Shown here: positions 22,811 through 31,770 of the stretch, piece after piece
How the letters are laid out: the number at the start of each line of letters is the position of its first letter
How positions within the stretch are numbered: position 1 is the stretch's first letter
Source of the DNA: a virus
Length of the DNA: 64,000 nucleotides
Reading direction: 5' to 3' (one strand)
Virus record (IMG/VR): IMGVR_UViG_3300035660_000007
Coordinates: 1-64,000 of that record
Notes under the pieces: generated by a model
What the model saw: only the letters and a program-made list of their open reading frames with translations
The model's database searches: none
What the model was told of the DNA's origin: nothing
Position numbers and translations under genes: made by a program

Positions 22811-23296
22811 ATGCCCTACCGCGCCCCCGTCGGCCCGGCCCCCACCGCCACGATGCGCGCGCGGGTGGTCGGGTCGGAGCAGCTGCACCTCAAGTTCGGG
22901 GCCCTCGGGGCCGAGACGCAGGCGCTGCTGGGCAAGCTGGTGATGATGGGCGGGCGGAAGATCGAGGCCCTGGCCGCCGCGGGCTGCCCGGTGGACACTG
23001 GCCGGCTGCGCGGGAGCATCACGACCCAGCTGCTCTACGCCGACATGCGCGGGGCCATGGCGCGGGTGGGACCGCACGTCGAGTACGGCATATTCGTGGA
23101 GATGGGGACGAGGCCGCACCTTGCGCCCGTGGGGGAGCGGTGGGCGCGCCGCCACGGGTTCCCCAAGGGCACGCGCATCATCCGGGTCAGCGGCCGGCCC
23201 CACCCGTTCATGCGTCCGGCCGCCATACAGGGGATGCCGTTCGTGCGCGGACTGTGGGACGCGGCCCTGCGAAAGCACTTCGGGCGCAAGCGATGA
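22811..23296 (+). CDS. HK97 gp10-like tail completion protein
   Basis: A 161-residue protein with the HK97 gp10 signature: a helix followed by PVDTGRLRGSI, then VGPHVEYGIFVEMGTRPH and RPHPFMRPA near the end. This family completes the head-tail joint. It overlaps the following glycosyltransferase gene by ATGA, so the glycan genes are physically fused to the structural operon. Confidence 0.88.
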   Translation: MPYRAPVGPAPTATMRARVVGSEQLHLKFGALGAETQALLGKLVMMGGRKIEALAAAGCPVDTGRLRGSITTQLLYADMRGAMARVGPHVEYGIFVEMGTRPHLAPVGERWARRHGFPKGTRIIRVSGRPHPFMRPAAIQGMPFVRGLWDAALRKHFGRKR

Positions 23297-24468
23297 AGAG
23301 GCCGCCGCCCGGGGCCTACGACGGCTACACCTTCAGGCTCCTGGCGGAGCCCTGGACGGCCTCCACCTTTTCGTTCGCCCTCGGCGCGGACGAGTGGGAC
23401 GTGCAGTGCATCTTCGGCCTGACCGAGAGGATGGAGGGGGCGGCCGATCCGCGCAGCGACCCGACCGCGCGCGTGGACCGCCCGGGCATGCCCCGCATGC
23501 ACGTCGGCGTGATGATGCCCGGCGGCCTCGGCGACGACCTGTGGATGGGGGCGGTGTGCGCCGCGGCGAAGCGGAAGCATCCCGGCTGCCACGTCACAGC
23601 CTTCTCGCGCGGCGACGGGGACACGCCGATCCTTGGGCGCCATCCAGCCATCGACAGATTAGTGCGCATGGGGCGGTGGCGGCGGTGGAACGACCTGGCG
23701 GCCGAGATGGCTCCCCGGTTCGACCTGCTGCTCGACGTGCGCTACGTCACCAAGACCACCTACCGCCAGGGCCTCGAGCCCGAGGAGCAGGCGGCGTGCG
23801 ACGCCGCCTGGCAGGGCTGGGCGCAGGAGTGGTGGGACTTCCCGGCCCGCAACGACAAGACCGCGCGCCGCTGGGGCCAGCACCTCTTGGGGTTGATAGC
23901 CCAGACCGGGAGGCTGGACGCCAGGCCGGACGACATGCGGCTGCACCTCGACCCCCGCGACACCTACAAAGCCGGCCTGCTGCAGCGTCCTTACGCCGTC
24001 GTGCACTGCGCGGACGCGCTGGCGCGCGGCACGAAGCGCTGGCCGACGCGCCACTGGCTCCGCCTCGTCGAATGGCTGCGCGGGCGCATCAACGTCGTGC
24101 AGATCGGCATGCCGTACGAGGAGGATGCGGGGGCGGGCGTGGACCTCCGGGGCCGGACCAACCCGTTCGAAATGTGCAGCGTCATCGAGGGGGCGCGGGT
24201 GCTGATCGACAGCGAGGGCGGCCCGGCGCACATCTCCCGGGCGTTCGGCACGCCGGCGGTGGTATTATTCGGCCCGACGACGAAGGAATCGTTCGGCTAC
24301 CCGGAGAACGTCAACATCACGTCGCCGTTTCGGTGCACCGGCTGCGCATGGTCGCACGAGTTCTGGTACTCGGACTGCGCGCTGGGTGAGGCAGAGCCGC
24401 CGTGCATGGCGGCGATAGAGCCGGAGGCGGTGATGGCAGCGGCGGAGCCGCTGCTGGAGGGCGGATAG
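23293..24468 (+). CDS. Glycosyltransferase family 9-like (heptosyltransferase type)
   Basis: A 391-residue protein with GT-B fold landmarks of GT9: an N-terminal nucleotide-fold start (MHVGVMMPGGLGDDLWMGAV), FDLLLDVRYVT, YAVVHCADALARGTKRWPTR, and the donor site DSEGGPAHISRAFGTPAVVLFGPT, typical of GT9 (GxxH-x3-A-x-GTP-x-VxLFGPT). The first about 75 residues are extra. It probably transfers a sugar from an activated donor. It begins the large glycan region in the late operon. Confidence 0.85.
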   Translation: MKRPPPGAYDGYTFRLLAEPWTASTFSFALGADEWDVQCIFGLTERMEGAADPRSDPTARVDRPGMPRMHVGVMMPGGLGDDLWMGAVCAAAKRKHPGCHVTAFSRGDGDTPILGRHPAIDRLVRMGRWRRWNDLAAEMAPRFDLLLDVRYVTKTTYRQGLEPEEQAACDAAWQGWAQEWWDFPARNDKTARRWGQHLLGLIAQTGRLDARPDDMRLHLDPRDTYKAGLLQRPYAVVHCADALARGTKRWPTRHWLRLVEWLRGRINVVQIGMPYEEDAGAGVDLRGRTNPFEMCSVIEGARVLIDSEGGPAHISRAFGTPAVVLFGPTTKESFGYPENVNITSPFRCTGCAWSHEFWYSDCALGEAEPPCMAAIEPEAVMAAAEPLLEGG

Positions 24469-25209
24469 ATGGCGCAAGGTGCGAGGCGGATCGAGCTCCA
24501 GCCTCTGCGCGACCTGAACCACAGGCGCGACGGGACGGGGCGGCTAAGGCGGCCGTCGGCCATGCCGCGTCGGGCCTGCATCCTGGGCACTCAAGTCTGC
24601 CGGTTTCTAGCCGAGGCCCGCGACGAGACGAACCTGCAGGTCTGGCGGTGCTGCCACCCGGGCGGAGGGTTCGAGGTAGACCCGCACGACGCGGAGTCAG
24701 TCTGCGGCATGGGCGAGACCATACGCACCAGCGCGCGGATGAGGAAGTGGCGCATCCCCTCCGATCTGCTCATGCTCAAGGAGGAGATGGCGAAGGGACG
24801 GGGGTGGACCAAGCGGGCCGCGGTTCGGCTAGGCGTTAGCCCGGGCGCGGTGGATCACGCCCGGCGGGCGTTGCTGCCAGAGACGCGCACGAATACAACC
24901 CCCGTCGCCAAAAGCGTCCTCGCAAGGGCGCTGTCGCTGTATCACGAGGCGCGGATGGCGCGCCAGAAGTATGCGCGGTTCTGCCGGGAGAACGGCGTCA
25001 AGCAGACGAATGCGCGCACGCGGTACTGGCAGAGGATGCGGCGGGCCGACAGGATTCCATGCAGGGACCTGGAACACGTAATCTGGACGGACAGACCAAA
25101 GGGAGCAAAACATGGCAAAGTGGGTTCTGGCAATGGCGGTTCTGCTGATGGCGGGGTGCGTCGAGACGGTGGTGGTGTCGGGCGCAAACGCGACGCTTCG
25201 CCCGCCTGA
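24469..25209 (+). CDS. Hypothetical HTH-containing protein
   Basis: Begins MAQGARRIELQPL at 24469, directly after the GT9 gene. It has a Cys/Trp region (VCRFLAEARDETNLQVWRCC) and a helix-turn-helix-like segment (GWTKRAAVRLGVSPGAVDHA). The C-terminal about 30 residues are Gly-rich and overlap the next gene by 98 nt, so the true end may be earlier or frameshifted. Confidence 0.5.
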   Translation: MAQGARRIELQPLRDLNHRRDGTGRLRRPSAMPRRACILGTQVCRFLAEARDETNLQVWRCCHPGGGFEVDPHDAESVCGMGETIRTSARMRKWRIPSDLLMLKEEMAKGRGWTKRAAVRLGVSPGAVDHARRALLPETRTNTTPVAKSVLARALSLYHEARMARQKYARFCRENGVKQTNARTRYWQRMRRADRIPCRDLEHVIWTDRPKGAKHGKVGSGNGGSADGGVRRDGGGVGRKRDASPA

Positions 25210-25582
25210 CCCGGCACTCGTGTGCCTGACGCCGCAGTTGAGTCTGCAGCCGGGCGCACAGGGGACGCTCAAATGGGAGGCCAGCGTGCCTGCTGGCACG
25301 AGCATCACGAACAAGGCGACGCTGTCGGGCACGGCTGGGGGCGTGAACTTCTCAGTGGACAGTAACCCGGTGAGGATCAACGTGGCAGAGCCTACTGCGA
25401 CGGTCGCCACCTTCTCTTGGACGATTCCTGCGGTTGCGCAGTTCGTAAGCGGCACGGTTACCAAGGCGGATGGGAGCAATGCGACGATTGCCGCGCCCGT
25501 GGCTGGCGTGGTGTCCGTCGCATGCGGCCCTATCGCGGCGGGCGAGAAGGCGACGATTGCTGTGGTGATCAAGGCGCTGTGA
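25112..25582 (+). CDS. Secreted lipoprotein
   Basis: A 156-residue protein with a lipoprotein signal: Lys near the N-terminus, a hydrophobic stretch and the lipobox LMAGC with Cys16 as the lipidation site. The mature part is Thr/Val/Ala-rich and beta-predicted (GTLKWEASVPAGTSITNKAT, EKATIAVVIKAL). Phage-encoded lipoproteins can alter host surface or exclude superinfecting phages; that role is inference. Confidence 0.75.
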   Translation: MAKWVLAMAVLLMAGCVETVVVSGANATLRPPDPALVCLTPQLSLQPGAQGTLKWEASVPAGTSITNKATLSGTAGGVNFSVDSNPVRINVAEPTATVATFSWTIPAVAQFVSGTVTKADGSNATIAAPVAGVVSVACGPIAAGEKATIAVVIKAL

Positions 25583-25842
25583 TACAGATGGGACCGTGGC
25601 ACTTCCGGGTGCGCGCATTGGGTCTGCTGATTGAGGGCTGGCCGTGGTGGGTGTCCATAAACTACCGGCGAATGGCACCGCCGGGACTGGTGCCGTGGTA
25701 TCGGGCCGTATTTATCTTATGGCATGACCGGCGTGGCTGGCAATGGTTCTGGGCCCCCTGGGCGCACCGACGATACCGGGTCGCCAGGGGAATCCCATTC
25801 GCGCGCAGAAGCCGGAGGGCGAAGTGCAGAGACGGCTGCTGA
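25579..25842 (+). CDS. Small Trp/Arg-rich protein
   Basis: GTG at 25579 overlaps the lipoprotein stop (GTGA). The 87-residue product has many Trp and Arg residues (LIEGWPWWVSINYRRM, WQWFWAPWAHRRYRVARG). It may be a peripheral membrane protein. No family is recognised. Confidence 0.55.
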   Translation: MIQMGPWHFRVRALGLLIEGWPWWVSINYRRMAPPGLVPWYRAVFILWHDRRGWQWFWAPWAHRRYRVARGIPFARRSRRAKCRDGC

Positions 25843-27920
25843 AGGTCGCGTTCCTCGGCAAGCTCGGCGCGGGCGGCCAGGAGGAACAGCTGGCGCGCAC
25901 CGCGCGCGCCATGTCGGCACACGCTGACGTTGGACTGATCTCCGACGACCCTGGCATACGCATCAGCCTCGAGGGGTTCAACGTGGCGCATGTCTTCCAC
26001 TCCTCCGACGGGCTGTGCCTCGCGCGCCTGCAGGCGGGACAGCGCCACCGCTGCGCCACCGCCTACAGCACGATATGGTGGCCGCCTGAGCCGACGATGG
26101 ACTATGCGACCAGGCTGGGGATGTATACGGCCCACGAGTCCGCCATGTACTGCTCGCGCACGCGCGCGATGTACGCCGGTTTCCTGGGGCAGGCCGACGT
26201 GCTCCTGCCCAACAGTAGGCGCGAGGCCGAGGAGCTGATGAAGGTCGGGGGGATGCACGGCGCGATGTTCCCGGTGGTGAATGCGGCCCCGCCTGAACTG
26301 CTCACGGCGGCGCCGTCGCTGGCGTTGCCGCCCGGGGGACGCGGTGCCATAATCCTGTGCGCAGGCCGGCTGGAGCCGCGGAAGAACCAGCTGGCGCTGA
26401 TCCAGGCGTTCCAGCTCGCGCGCCTGGAGGGCTGGAGGCTGGTGCTGGCCGGCTCCGTGACGCACGACCCGGTCTACGCGAGCATGTGCCGCAGGGCGGC
26501 GGATGGGTGGGACGGGATCGAGTTCGCCGGCGAGTTGCCGCAGCCCGAGCTGTGGGCGCTGATGGCGCGTTGCGCCGTCTACGCGCAACCGTCCTGGGCC
26601 GAGACGCCCGGCTTGGCCAGCATCGAGGCCGGCCTGCTGGGCTGCTGCCTCGTGTGCGGGGACGGCAGCACGAAGGAGGCATTCGGGCCGTTCGCGGACT
26701 ACTGCGAGCCCGGACGCGTCGGGATGATCGCCGGCGCGCTGCAGCAGGCCGCGCGGCAGGGGCCGCTCAGCGCGGGGCAGCAGGAGGCCCAGCGCGACCA
26801 CCTGTCGACGCTGACCTGGGAGAGGGCGGCCCTGCAGACCGCCCACGCCTACCTGCAGGCGATGGTGTCGGCCCCCGATTGGCGGGCCAGGTTGGGCGAA
26901 GTGCGGGTGGCGGCACCGGCCGGGGCGGTGGCGATCTTCAGCGGGGCGGGCGCGTGGGATACCGGCGGCGGGCAGCGGACGGCGCAGCTCGCGCGGGAGT
27001 TCGCGCGAGCCGGCATCCTGTCCGTGCTGGTGCAGGTCCCGGGCGTGCCGCCCGCGATGCTGCACGACTTCGTGGTGGCGCAGGAGGAGAGGGCGTTCGA
27101 CCTGCTGGCCGCGGTGGACGCGGCGAGGCGTCTGGCCGTCATCGCCGTCCCGTTCCCGTCCTACGCCTCGACCGCGGCTCGCCTGCGGGAGGCAGGCTGG
27201 CGCGTGGCCTACGATCTGCTGGACGACTGGGAGGGGTTCAGGGACATGGGGCAGGGCGACTGGTACGACGCGAATGCGGAGCGCGCGCTGGTGGGCACGG
27301 CCGACGCCGTCGTGGCCACGTCGCGGGCGCTGCAGGCGCGGGCCGTCGAGCTGGGCGCGTCCGCGGCCGCCCGCGTGCCGAACGGCTACGCGCCGCAGTC
27401 CGCGGAGGCACAGGGCGGCAGGCTGGCACGCGGGACCGTCACGGTGGCCTACCTCGGCACGCTCTACGGCCGCTGGCTGGACTGGGGCCTGCTGACTGCG
27501 ATATGCGATGCCCGGCCCGACTGGACGATCAACCTGATAGGGCCCGACCGGCCGCGCGACGCGCCGGTCAGGCCGAACCTCTGCTACATCGGGCCCGTGC
27601 CGCACGAGGCCGTCGGGGCGTGGCTGCGGCAGGCGGACGTGGGGATCGTGCCGTTCGCGGCCGGGAGGGTCGCGGCCGCGGTCTCCCCCGTCAAGGCGTA
27701 CGATTACCTTGCGGCCGGCCTGCCCGTAGTGGCGACGCAGGGGATGGACGACTTGGCCGGCATGCCAGGCGTGGTGTTCGCGGCGACGCTGGAGGAGTGG
27801 TTGGCGCAGATCGAGCACGGCGCGGCATCCCCGCTCAGCGAGGGGGAGCAGGAGGCGGCGCTGGTCGGCGCGACGTGGCGCGAGAGGGCGGCGGCGTTCC
27901 TGGAGGCGGCGGGATGGTGA
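25824..27920 (+). CDS. Tandem GT-B glycosyltransferase (two GT4-like halves)
   Basis: GTG start at 25824 follows GGAGG; the frame is open upstream to 25743. The 698-residue product has two full GT-B modules. The first (about 1-345) contains LKVAFLGKLGAGGQEEQL, ILCAGRLEPRKNQLALIQAF and the E-x7-E-like AETPGLASIEAGLLGC. The second (about 360-698) contains AIFSGAGAWDTGGGQRTAQL, VTVAYLGTLYGRWLDWG and VSPVKAYDYLAAGLPVVATQ. It may add two sugars in sequence. Confidence 0.88.
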   Translation: MQRRLLKVAFLGKLGAGGQEEQLARTARAMSAHADVGLISDDPGIRISLEGFNVAHVFHSSDGLCLARLQAGQRHRCATAYSTIWWPPEPTMDYATRLGMYTAHESAMYCSRTRAMYAGFLGQADVLLPNSRREAEELMKVGGMHGAMFPVVNAAPPELLTAAPSLALPPGGRGAIILCAGRLEPRKNQLALIQAFQLARLEGWRLVLAGSVTHDPVYASMCRRAADGWDGIEFAGELPQPELWALMARCAVYAQPSWAETPGLASIEAGLLGCCLVCGDGSTKEAFGPFADYCEPGRVGMIAGALQQAARQGPLSAGQQEAQRDHLSTLTWERAALQTAHAYLQAMVSAPDWRARLGEVRVAAPAGAVAIFSGAGAWDTGGGQRTAQLAREFARAGILSVLVQVPGVPPAMLHDFVVAQEERAFDLLAAVDAARRLAVIAVPFPSYASTAARLREAGWRVAYDLLDDWEGFRDMGQGDWYDANAERALVGTADAVVATSRALQARAVELGASAAARVPNGYAPQSAEAQGGRLARGTVTVAYLGTLYGRWLDWGLLTAICDARPDWTINLIGPDRPRDAPVRPNLCYIGPVPHEAVGAWLRQADVGIVPFAAGRVAAAVSPVKAYDYLAAGLPVVATQGMDDLAGMPGVVFAATLEEWLAQIEHGAASPLSEGEQEAALVGATWRERAAAFLEAAGW

Positions 27921-28087
27921 AGATCGGATACAAGGTACTGCTGATGGTGGCCTTTCTGTGCGCTGGGGTCCACCTGCGCTGCGGCGAATGGTGGGGCTTT
28001 GTGGGTGCCATGCTGATCGGATGCATCGCGCTGACGCTGCTGGAGTGCCGCATAGCGCGCGAGACGGAGGAGGCGGCGAGGCGATGA
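27914..28087 (+). CDS. Small two-helix membrane protein (57 aa)
   Basis: ATG at 27914 overlaps the end of the tandem glycosyltransferase gene. Two hydrophobic segments are visible (YKVLLMVAFLCAGVHL and WWGFVGAMLIGCIALTLLEC), followed by a charged tail. The function is unknown. It overlaps the next gene by ATGA. Confidence 0.65.
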   Translation: MVKIGYKVLLMVAFLCAGVHLRCGEWWGFVGAMLIGCIALTLLECRIARETEEAARR

Positions 28088-28515
28088 AGCGAAGAGGCTG
28101 GCTGATGCTGGAGGGCCGTATGAGCCGTCCCGGTCCGCCCATCGGCATGCTGCGGGTGGGACCATTGCAGATAATCTGGGGGCCGGACGCGCCGACATGC
28201 GGGCATTTCGTCGTCTATTTGAACCTGCCCGGTGGGCGGTGCCTGATCATCTGGCGCTCCGGGCGTGGCGGCGAGGTGCGATTGCACGGCAGCATTCAAA
28301 CCAGGCGACGGCGAACTCTCTGGATCATCACGATGGATAGGCTTTGCCGACTACTACCAGGACGCCATACCCGGCATTGGCAGGCGCCCCTCGAGTTCCG
28401 CCTGCCCGCCCCCGCCTCCATTGACGACCAGTTCCGCAGTCTGCGGTGCTGGATAGATCAGTCCATCCTCCAGGCCAGCCGGATGCCGTGGCCGAAGATG
28501 GACGGGAGAAGATGA
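28084..28515 (+). CDS. Hypothetical protein, 143 aa
   Basis: ATG at 28084 overlaps the previous stop. Beta-rich N-terminal half (MLRVGPLQIIWGPDAPTCGH, CLIIWRSGRGGEVRLHG) and an Arg-rich C-terminal half. No family is recognised. The coupling on both sides supports expression. Confidence 0.5.
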   Translation: MKRRGWLMLEGRMSRPGPPIGMLRVGPLQIIWGPDAPTCGHFVVYLNLPGGRCLIIWRSGRGGEVRLHGSIQTRRRRTLWIITMDRLCRLLPGRHTRHWQAPLEFRLPAPASIDDQFRSLRCWIDQSILQASRMPWPKMDGRR

Positions 28516-28733
28516 TGCCGGAGAAAGTTTGCCCGCTCACGAAGCTGCTGTGCATCGAAAGTGCATGCGCTTGGTGGGACGCCGGCCAGGACATCATGGA
28601 CCCGGCCTGCGCCTTGAGGACGCTGGTGGGCGCATTGTATCTGCTGGCGCGGGCGGGTGCTGGACTGTCGCTCGCGACCCAGCGCCCGCTAGTGCAGCAA
28701 AGGGGCGTTGATGCCCAAGGCGAAGAGACATAG
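28512..28733 (+). CDS. Small Cys/Trp protein (CPLTK...CAWW type)
   Basis: A 73-residue protein starting with tandem ATGs (28512, 28515). Near the N-terminus it has CPLTKLLCIESACAWW, a cysteine pattern C-x6-C-x5-C-x-W-W that recurs on small phage and bacterial proteins and probably binds a metal. The C-terminal half is Ala/Leu-rich. Function unknown. Confidence 0.65.
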   Translation: MMPEKVCPLTKLLCIESACAWWDAGQDIMDPACALRTLVGALYLLARAGAGLSLATQRPLVQQRGVDAQGEET

Positions 28734-28863
28734 AGCGGGCTGCGCCAAGCGGAACAGGCGGCGATGCATGTGCAATCCCTGGAATCGGATGGGGAATGCC
28801 GCGGAGAGGCGCAAGCCGCGCGATCGGCTGACGAAGGCTGAAACAGAGGCGATATGCTGCTGA
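28711..28863 (+). CDS. Small basic Cys-rich protein (50 aa)
   Basis: ATG at 28711 with AAAGGGG upstream. It reads MPKAKRHRAGCAKRNRRRCM, then CNPWNRMGN, and ends ICC. It overlaps both neighbours by about 10-23 nt in other frames, as coupled phage genes do. Its size, basic charge and clustered cysteines suggest nucleic-acid or zinc binding. Confidence 0.6.
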   Translation: MPKAKRHRAGCAKRNRRRCMCNPWNRMGNAAERRKPRDRLTKAETEAICC

Positions 28864-29579
28864 CGGTCGAGGAGGTCTATGCCCTGGCCCGCGGCGCCCT
28901 CGCGGCCCGCGAGCCCTTCGCGCTCGTGCGCTGCGGGGACGGCGAGGCGATCGCGATGGCGCAGGGCGAACTCGTGGACCAGAAGTGGGTGGAGCAGCAC
29001 GCGGCGTGGCTGGCGCGCGGGGCCGGCATCGAATCGGGCGACGCGGCGGCCGGGGAGGCGCTGGCGGAGGCGGTGCGGAACGCCGACGTGGTCGGCGTGC
29101 CGCTGTCCGGTGGCTATGCCTTCCGCCCGGAGTACCTGCCGCTGCTGCTGCAGGCGTTCGGGGCGCACGACGTGAATACCGCGAGCCTGAATGTCTGCGA
29201 CTGCCTCGTGAACTACCGGTGGCACGAGCAGCGGATGCTGCTGACTTTAGGCATATACCGGCGCGTGATACTGGTTGGCAGGAGGGCGCCGGAGGCGCTC
29301 GCCCACCTGCAGCGGGCGGCCGACCCCGCCATGGGGCGCGCGAGCTTCTCGCTAGACATGACGGCGTTCGCGGGCGCGGTGCCCGGGCCGGAGGGTTTCG
29401 CCGGAGTGCCCGGCGTCGCGTCCGCCCTCGTCGCGCGTGCCGGTGACTTTGACTTGGCGCTGGTCGGCGCAGGGGCGTGCGCGCTCCCTATCTGCGTGGC
29501 CGCCAAGACGCTCGGCAAGGTCGCGATTGATCTTGGTGGGATTCTCGATAAATGGGCGCGCGGAGAGATATTGCTCTAG
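28854..29579 (+). CDS. GT-D fold glycosyltransferase-like protein
   Basis: A 241-residue protein with the GT-D signature near the start (FALVRCGDGEAIAM, DGE at 29-31) and later DFDLALVGAGACALPICVAA and KVAIDLGGILD. GT-D enzymes carry out sugar transfer in surface glycan or glycoprotein assembly. It lies in the glycan region, which supports the call. The substrate is not evident. Confidence 0.78.
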   Translation: MLLTVEEVYALARGALAAREPFALVRCGDGEAIAMAQGELVDQKWVEQHAAWLARGAGIESGDAAAGEALAEAVRNADVVGVPLSGGYAFRPEYLPLLLQAFGAHDVNTASLNVCDCLVNYRWHEQRMLLTLGIYRRVILVGRRAPEALAHLQRAADPAMGRASFSLDMTAFAGAVPGPEGFAGVPGVASALVARAGDFDLALVGAGACALPICVAAKTLGKVAIDLGGILDKWARGEILL

Positions 29580-29625
29580 GGAAGAGCATGAAAATGCCCT
29601 GGGAATTCGCAGGGAGACTGCTCTG

Positions 29626-30201
29626 ATGCGAAGAGAGCATGCTGATATGACTAAACCGATAGCGCAGGGGCTGTGGGAATCGCTGTCGGAAGCGGAGCAG
29701 GCAGCGCTGGAAGGTACCGCGCGAGAATTCAACGAGCATCTATCCCGGACGGGGGCTGCAGCGGCGCAGTCGGTAAAGGACTTCGGCATCGCATACGACC
29801 ACGCCCTCGCCGCCGTGCCCGTCCGCCGCTGGGGCGCGACTCTGCGGGAAGACATTCGCGCAGATGTTCACGCGCATCTCATCCCGCCCGGCCTGGTCCT
29901 CCTACATTGTGATTTTGTCGGCGACCGGGTATGGTGCGCGCCTGCTTGGCATCTCCCGGCCCGCGCTGCCTGGGCAGTCTGGAGGGCCTCGATGTGGTGG
30001 AGAGGGCGCTTCTGGCGCGCCCTTTACCGCGTCGGGCTGATAGATATTCCGCCCGGGATCCGATACGGGTGGCGGCATGTAACTCTTCGGGGCGTGCGCG
30101 CAAGGCGGGCTGAACGGGCGGCGCGACGGCATAGTGGTGTTCGCGGAGATGGTAAGACGGGGGCACCAGGGGGTTCCCAGAAGCCGCCGAACATGGTATA
30201 A
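29626..30201 (+). CDS. Hypothetical protein with amphipathic Trp-rich end
   Basis: The start at 29626 overlaps the stop of a 12-codon frame (29588-29626, MKMPWEFAGRLL) that may act as a leader peptide; ATG 29647 is the alternative. The N-terminal half is helical (LWESLSEAEQAALEGTAREF). The C-terminal half is Trp/Arg-rich (AWAVWRASMWWRGRFWRALY). No family is recognised. Confidence 0.55.
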   Translation: MRREHADMTKPIAQGLWESLSEAEQAALEGTAREFNEHLSRTGAAAAQSVKDFGIAYDHALAAVPVRRWGATLREDIRADVHAHLIPPGLVLLHCDFVGDRVWCAPAWHLPARAAWAVWRASMWWRGRFWRALYRVGLIDIPPGIRYGWRHVTLRGVRARRAERAARRHSGVRGDGKTGAPGGSQKPPNMV

Positions 30202-30247
30202 GACCCTTAGGGCTGCCTCGACGGTACGCCCCACAAGGAGGCTGGAA

Positions 30248-30745
30248 ATGAGATTGAAGAGGTTTGGATTGGTGATCGGGGCCCTCGCCCTGGTCGCCGC
30301 GGTGGCGTCCGGGACCGCTTTCGCCACCATCTACTACCTGCATCACCACGGCTCCTACTACTTCACCGACATCGCGCCGACCGACTCGGCCGGCCACCAC
30401 GTCGGCTACGCGGTCGAGGCTGGCACGACGGCCGGCTGCGGCCCGCAGCGGTTCTGCCCCGGCGACTACGTGACGCGCAGGCAGATGGTGGTGTTCCTGC
30501 AACGGCAGGCGGTCAATGAGTTCATGATCAATTACCTGCTGTTCGACTGGATCTTCCACGACGGGCGGTACTTCGGCGAGACGGCCCTGCACACCGGGCG
30601 GATCACGCAGGCGCAATTCGACGAGTATCTGGAGCATTACCAGTGGGCGATCGGACGGCTGGAGGCCCTGCTGCCGCCAGCCGCTCCGTCCGCGCAGGCC
30701 GGCCGCATGCTGGAGGCGCTGCGGCAGGCGGAGGAGGCAAGATGA
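30248..30745 (+). CDS. Exported SLH-domain-like protein
   Basis: A 165-residue protein with AAGGAGG before the ATG and an N-terminal export signal (RLKRFGLVIGALALVAAVAS). Residues about 38-88 match the S-layer homology pattern: YYFTDIAPTDSAGHHVGYAV, GTTAGCGPQRFCPGDYVTRR, QMVVFLQR. SLH domains anchor proteins to cell-wall polymers. A phage copy suggests a product displayed on the host envelope. The C-terminal part is helical and Ala-rich. Confidence 0.78.
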   Translation: MRLKRFGLVIGALALVAAVASGTAFATIYYLHHHGSYYFTDIAPTDSAGHHVGYAVEAGTTAGCGPQRFCPGDYVTRRQMVVFLQRQAVNEFMINYLLFDWIFHDGRYFGETALHTGRITQAQFDEYLEHYQWAIGRLEALLPPAAPSAQAGRMLEALRQAEEAR

Positions 30746-31770
30746 AGGTCCGCATCCTGGGCCTAGTCAAGTACGCCAGCAACGGGGACCTCGCCACCGT
30801 GCTGCGACAGCGCGAGCGCTTCGACCGTGCACTAGCCTTCTGGGACGCGGCGCCCGATTTCCTGCCGCCCGACGGCGTCGCCATCTACGACATGCGGGAG
30901 GATTCGCGGGTCCATTCGTGGGCCGAGGGTGCCGAGGCGGTCGCGCGCGACTTCCGGCCGACCCACGTCGTGATCTGGGGCCACGACGAGCCGTGGAATC
31001 AGGCTTTCAGGGATGCCGTCGCGGGGGCAGCGCCGCAAGCCCGCATGGTCTATGTGGAGGTGGGCCTCTGGCCCGGCACGTTCTGGTGCGCGGCTTTCAT
31101 GCACTACGTGGAGCCGGAGCGCATACGGGGATCGTGGGTGCCGGGGATGGCTTCGACGCCCGACAACTTGCAGCGGCTCGCAACCTACACGGATGCGATC
31201 TACGGGCCGGACGGAGCGCGCGCGGGGGCGCGGGATGATTTCGTGCTGCTCGTGCCCCAGTATCCCGATGGTCGCGCCCCGTTCTATGCGACCGGGAGGC
31301 ATTGCGACATCGCGTGGATGATGCAGTCAATTGCACCCTGCATCCCGGACGGAACGGAAGCGTGGCTGAAGGTGCATCCGCTCGACCTGACGGACTCGTG
31401 GATGCGCGAGGCCGCGCGACTGGACGTCCACGTCCTGCCGCGCGAGGAGCCGATCTATCCGCTCGTTGCGCGCGCGGCTGCGGTCGTGACGGTCAACAGC
31501 GTCGTCGGGCTGCATGCAATGCTAGCAGGAACGCCCGTGCTTGCGCTCGGTCAGGCATATTACGCGGGGATAGCGGGGGTGAGGATGCGGGCGCTCGAGC
31601 CGCAACGGAGGTCGCAGGCGCTGAACGTTCGCGAACCCGGCGGCGACTTCGATCGGTGGCTGCGGGAGATCGGGCCGGCCCTGAAGGAGACGCTGGCGAC
31701 GGAGGTGGATCCGGCCACCGCCGACGACTTCTGCTGCCATACGATGCGGTTCTGCGAGGCCGTGCGGTGA
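30742..31770 (+). CDS. Capsule polysaccharide (Kps-like) glycosyltransferase
   Basis: A 342-residue protein, ATG overlapping the previous stop. It resembles the Kdo-transferase fold of capsule proteins: VLLVPQYPDGRAPF, AWLKVHPLDLTDSW, PIYPLVARAAAVVTVNSVVG and LHAMLAGTPVLALGQAYY. The TVNSxxGLxAxxxGxPV segment is the clearest landmark. It probably builds a surface glycan linker or modifies capsule. Confidence 0.7.
   Translation: MKVRILGLVKYASNGDLATVLRQRERFDRALAFWDAAPDFLPPDGVAIYDMREDSRVHSWAEGAEAVARDFRPTHVVIWGHDEPWNQAFRDAVAGAAPQARMVYVEVGLWPGTFWCAAFMHYVEPERIRGSWVPGMASTPDNLQRLATYTDAIYGPDGARAGARDDFVLLVPQYPDGRAPFYATGRHCDIAWMMQSIAPCIPDGTEAWLKVHPLDLTDSWMREAARLDVHVLPREEPIYPLVARAAAVVTVNSVVGLHAMLAGTPVLALGQAYYAGIAGVRMRALEPQRRSQALNVREPGGDFDRWLREIGPALKETLATEVDPATADDFCCHTMRFCEAVR

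Noticed and set aside
29588-29626. 12-codon frame MKMPWEFAGRLL
   Set aside because: It may be a leader peptide coupled to the next gene, but it is too short to call a gene and is only mentioned there.
30190-30225. Possible sigma70 promoter (TTCCCA-17-TATAAG) before the SLH-like gene
   Set aside because: The -35 match is poor and the position lies in the 3' end of the preceding gene; not enough support.
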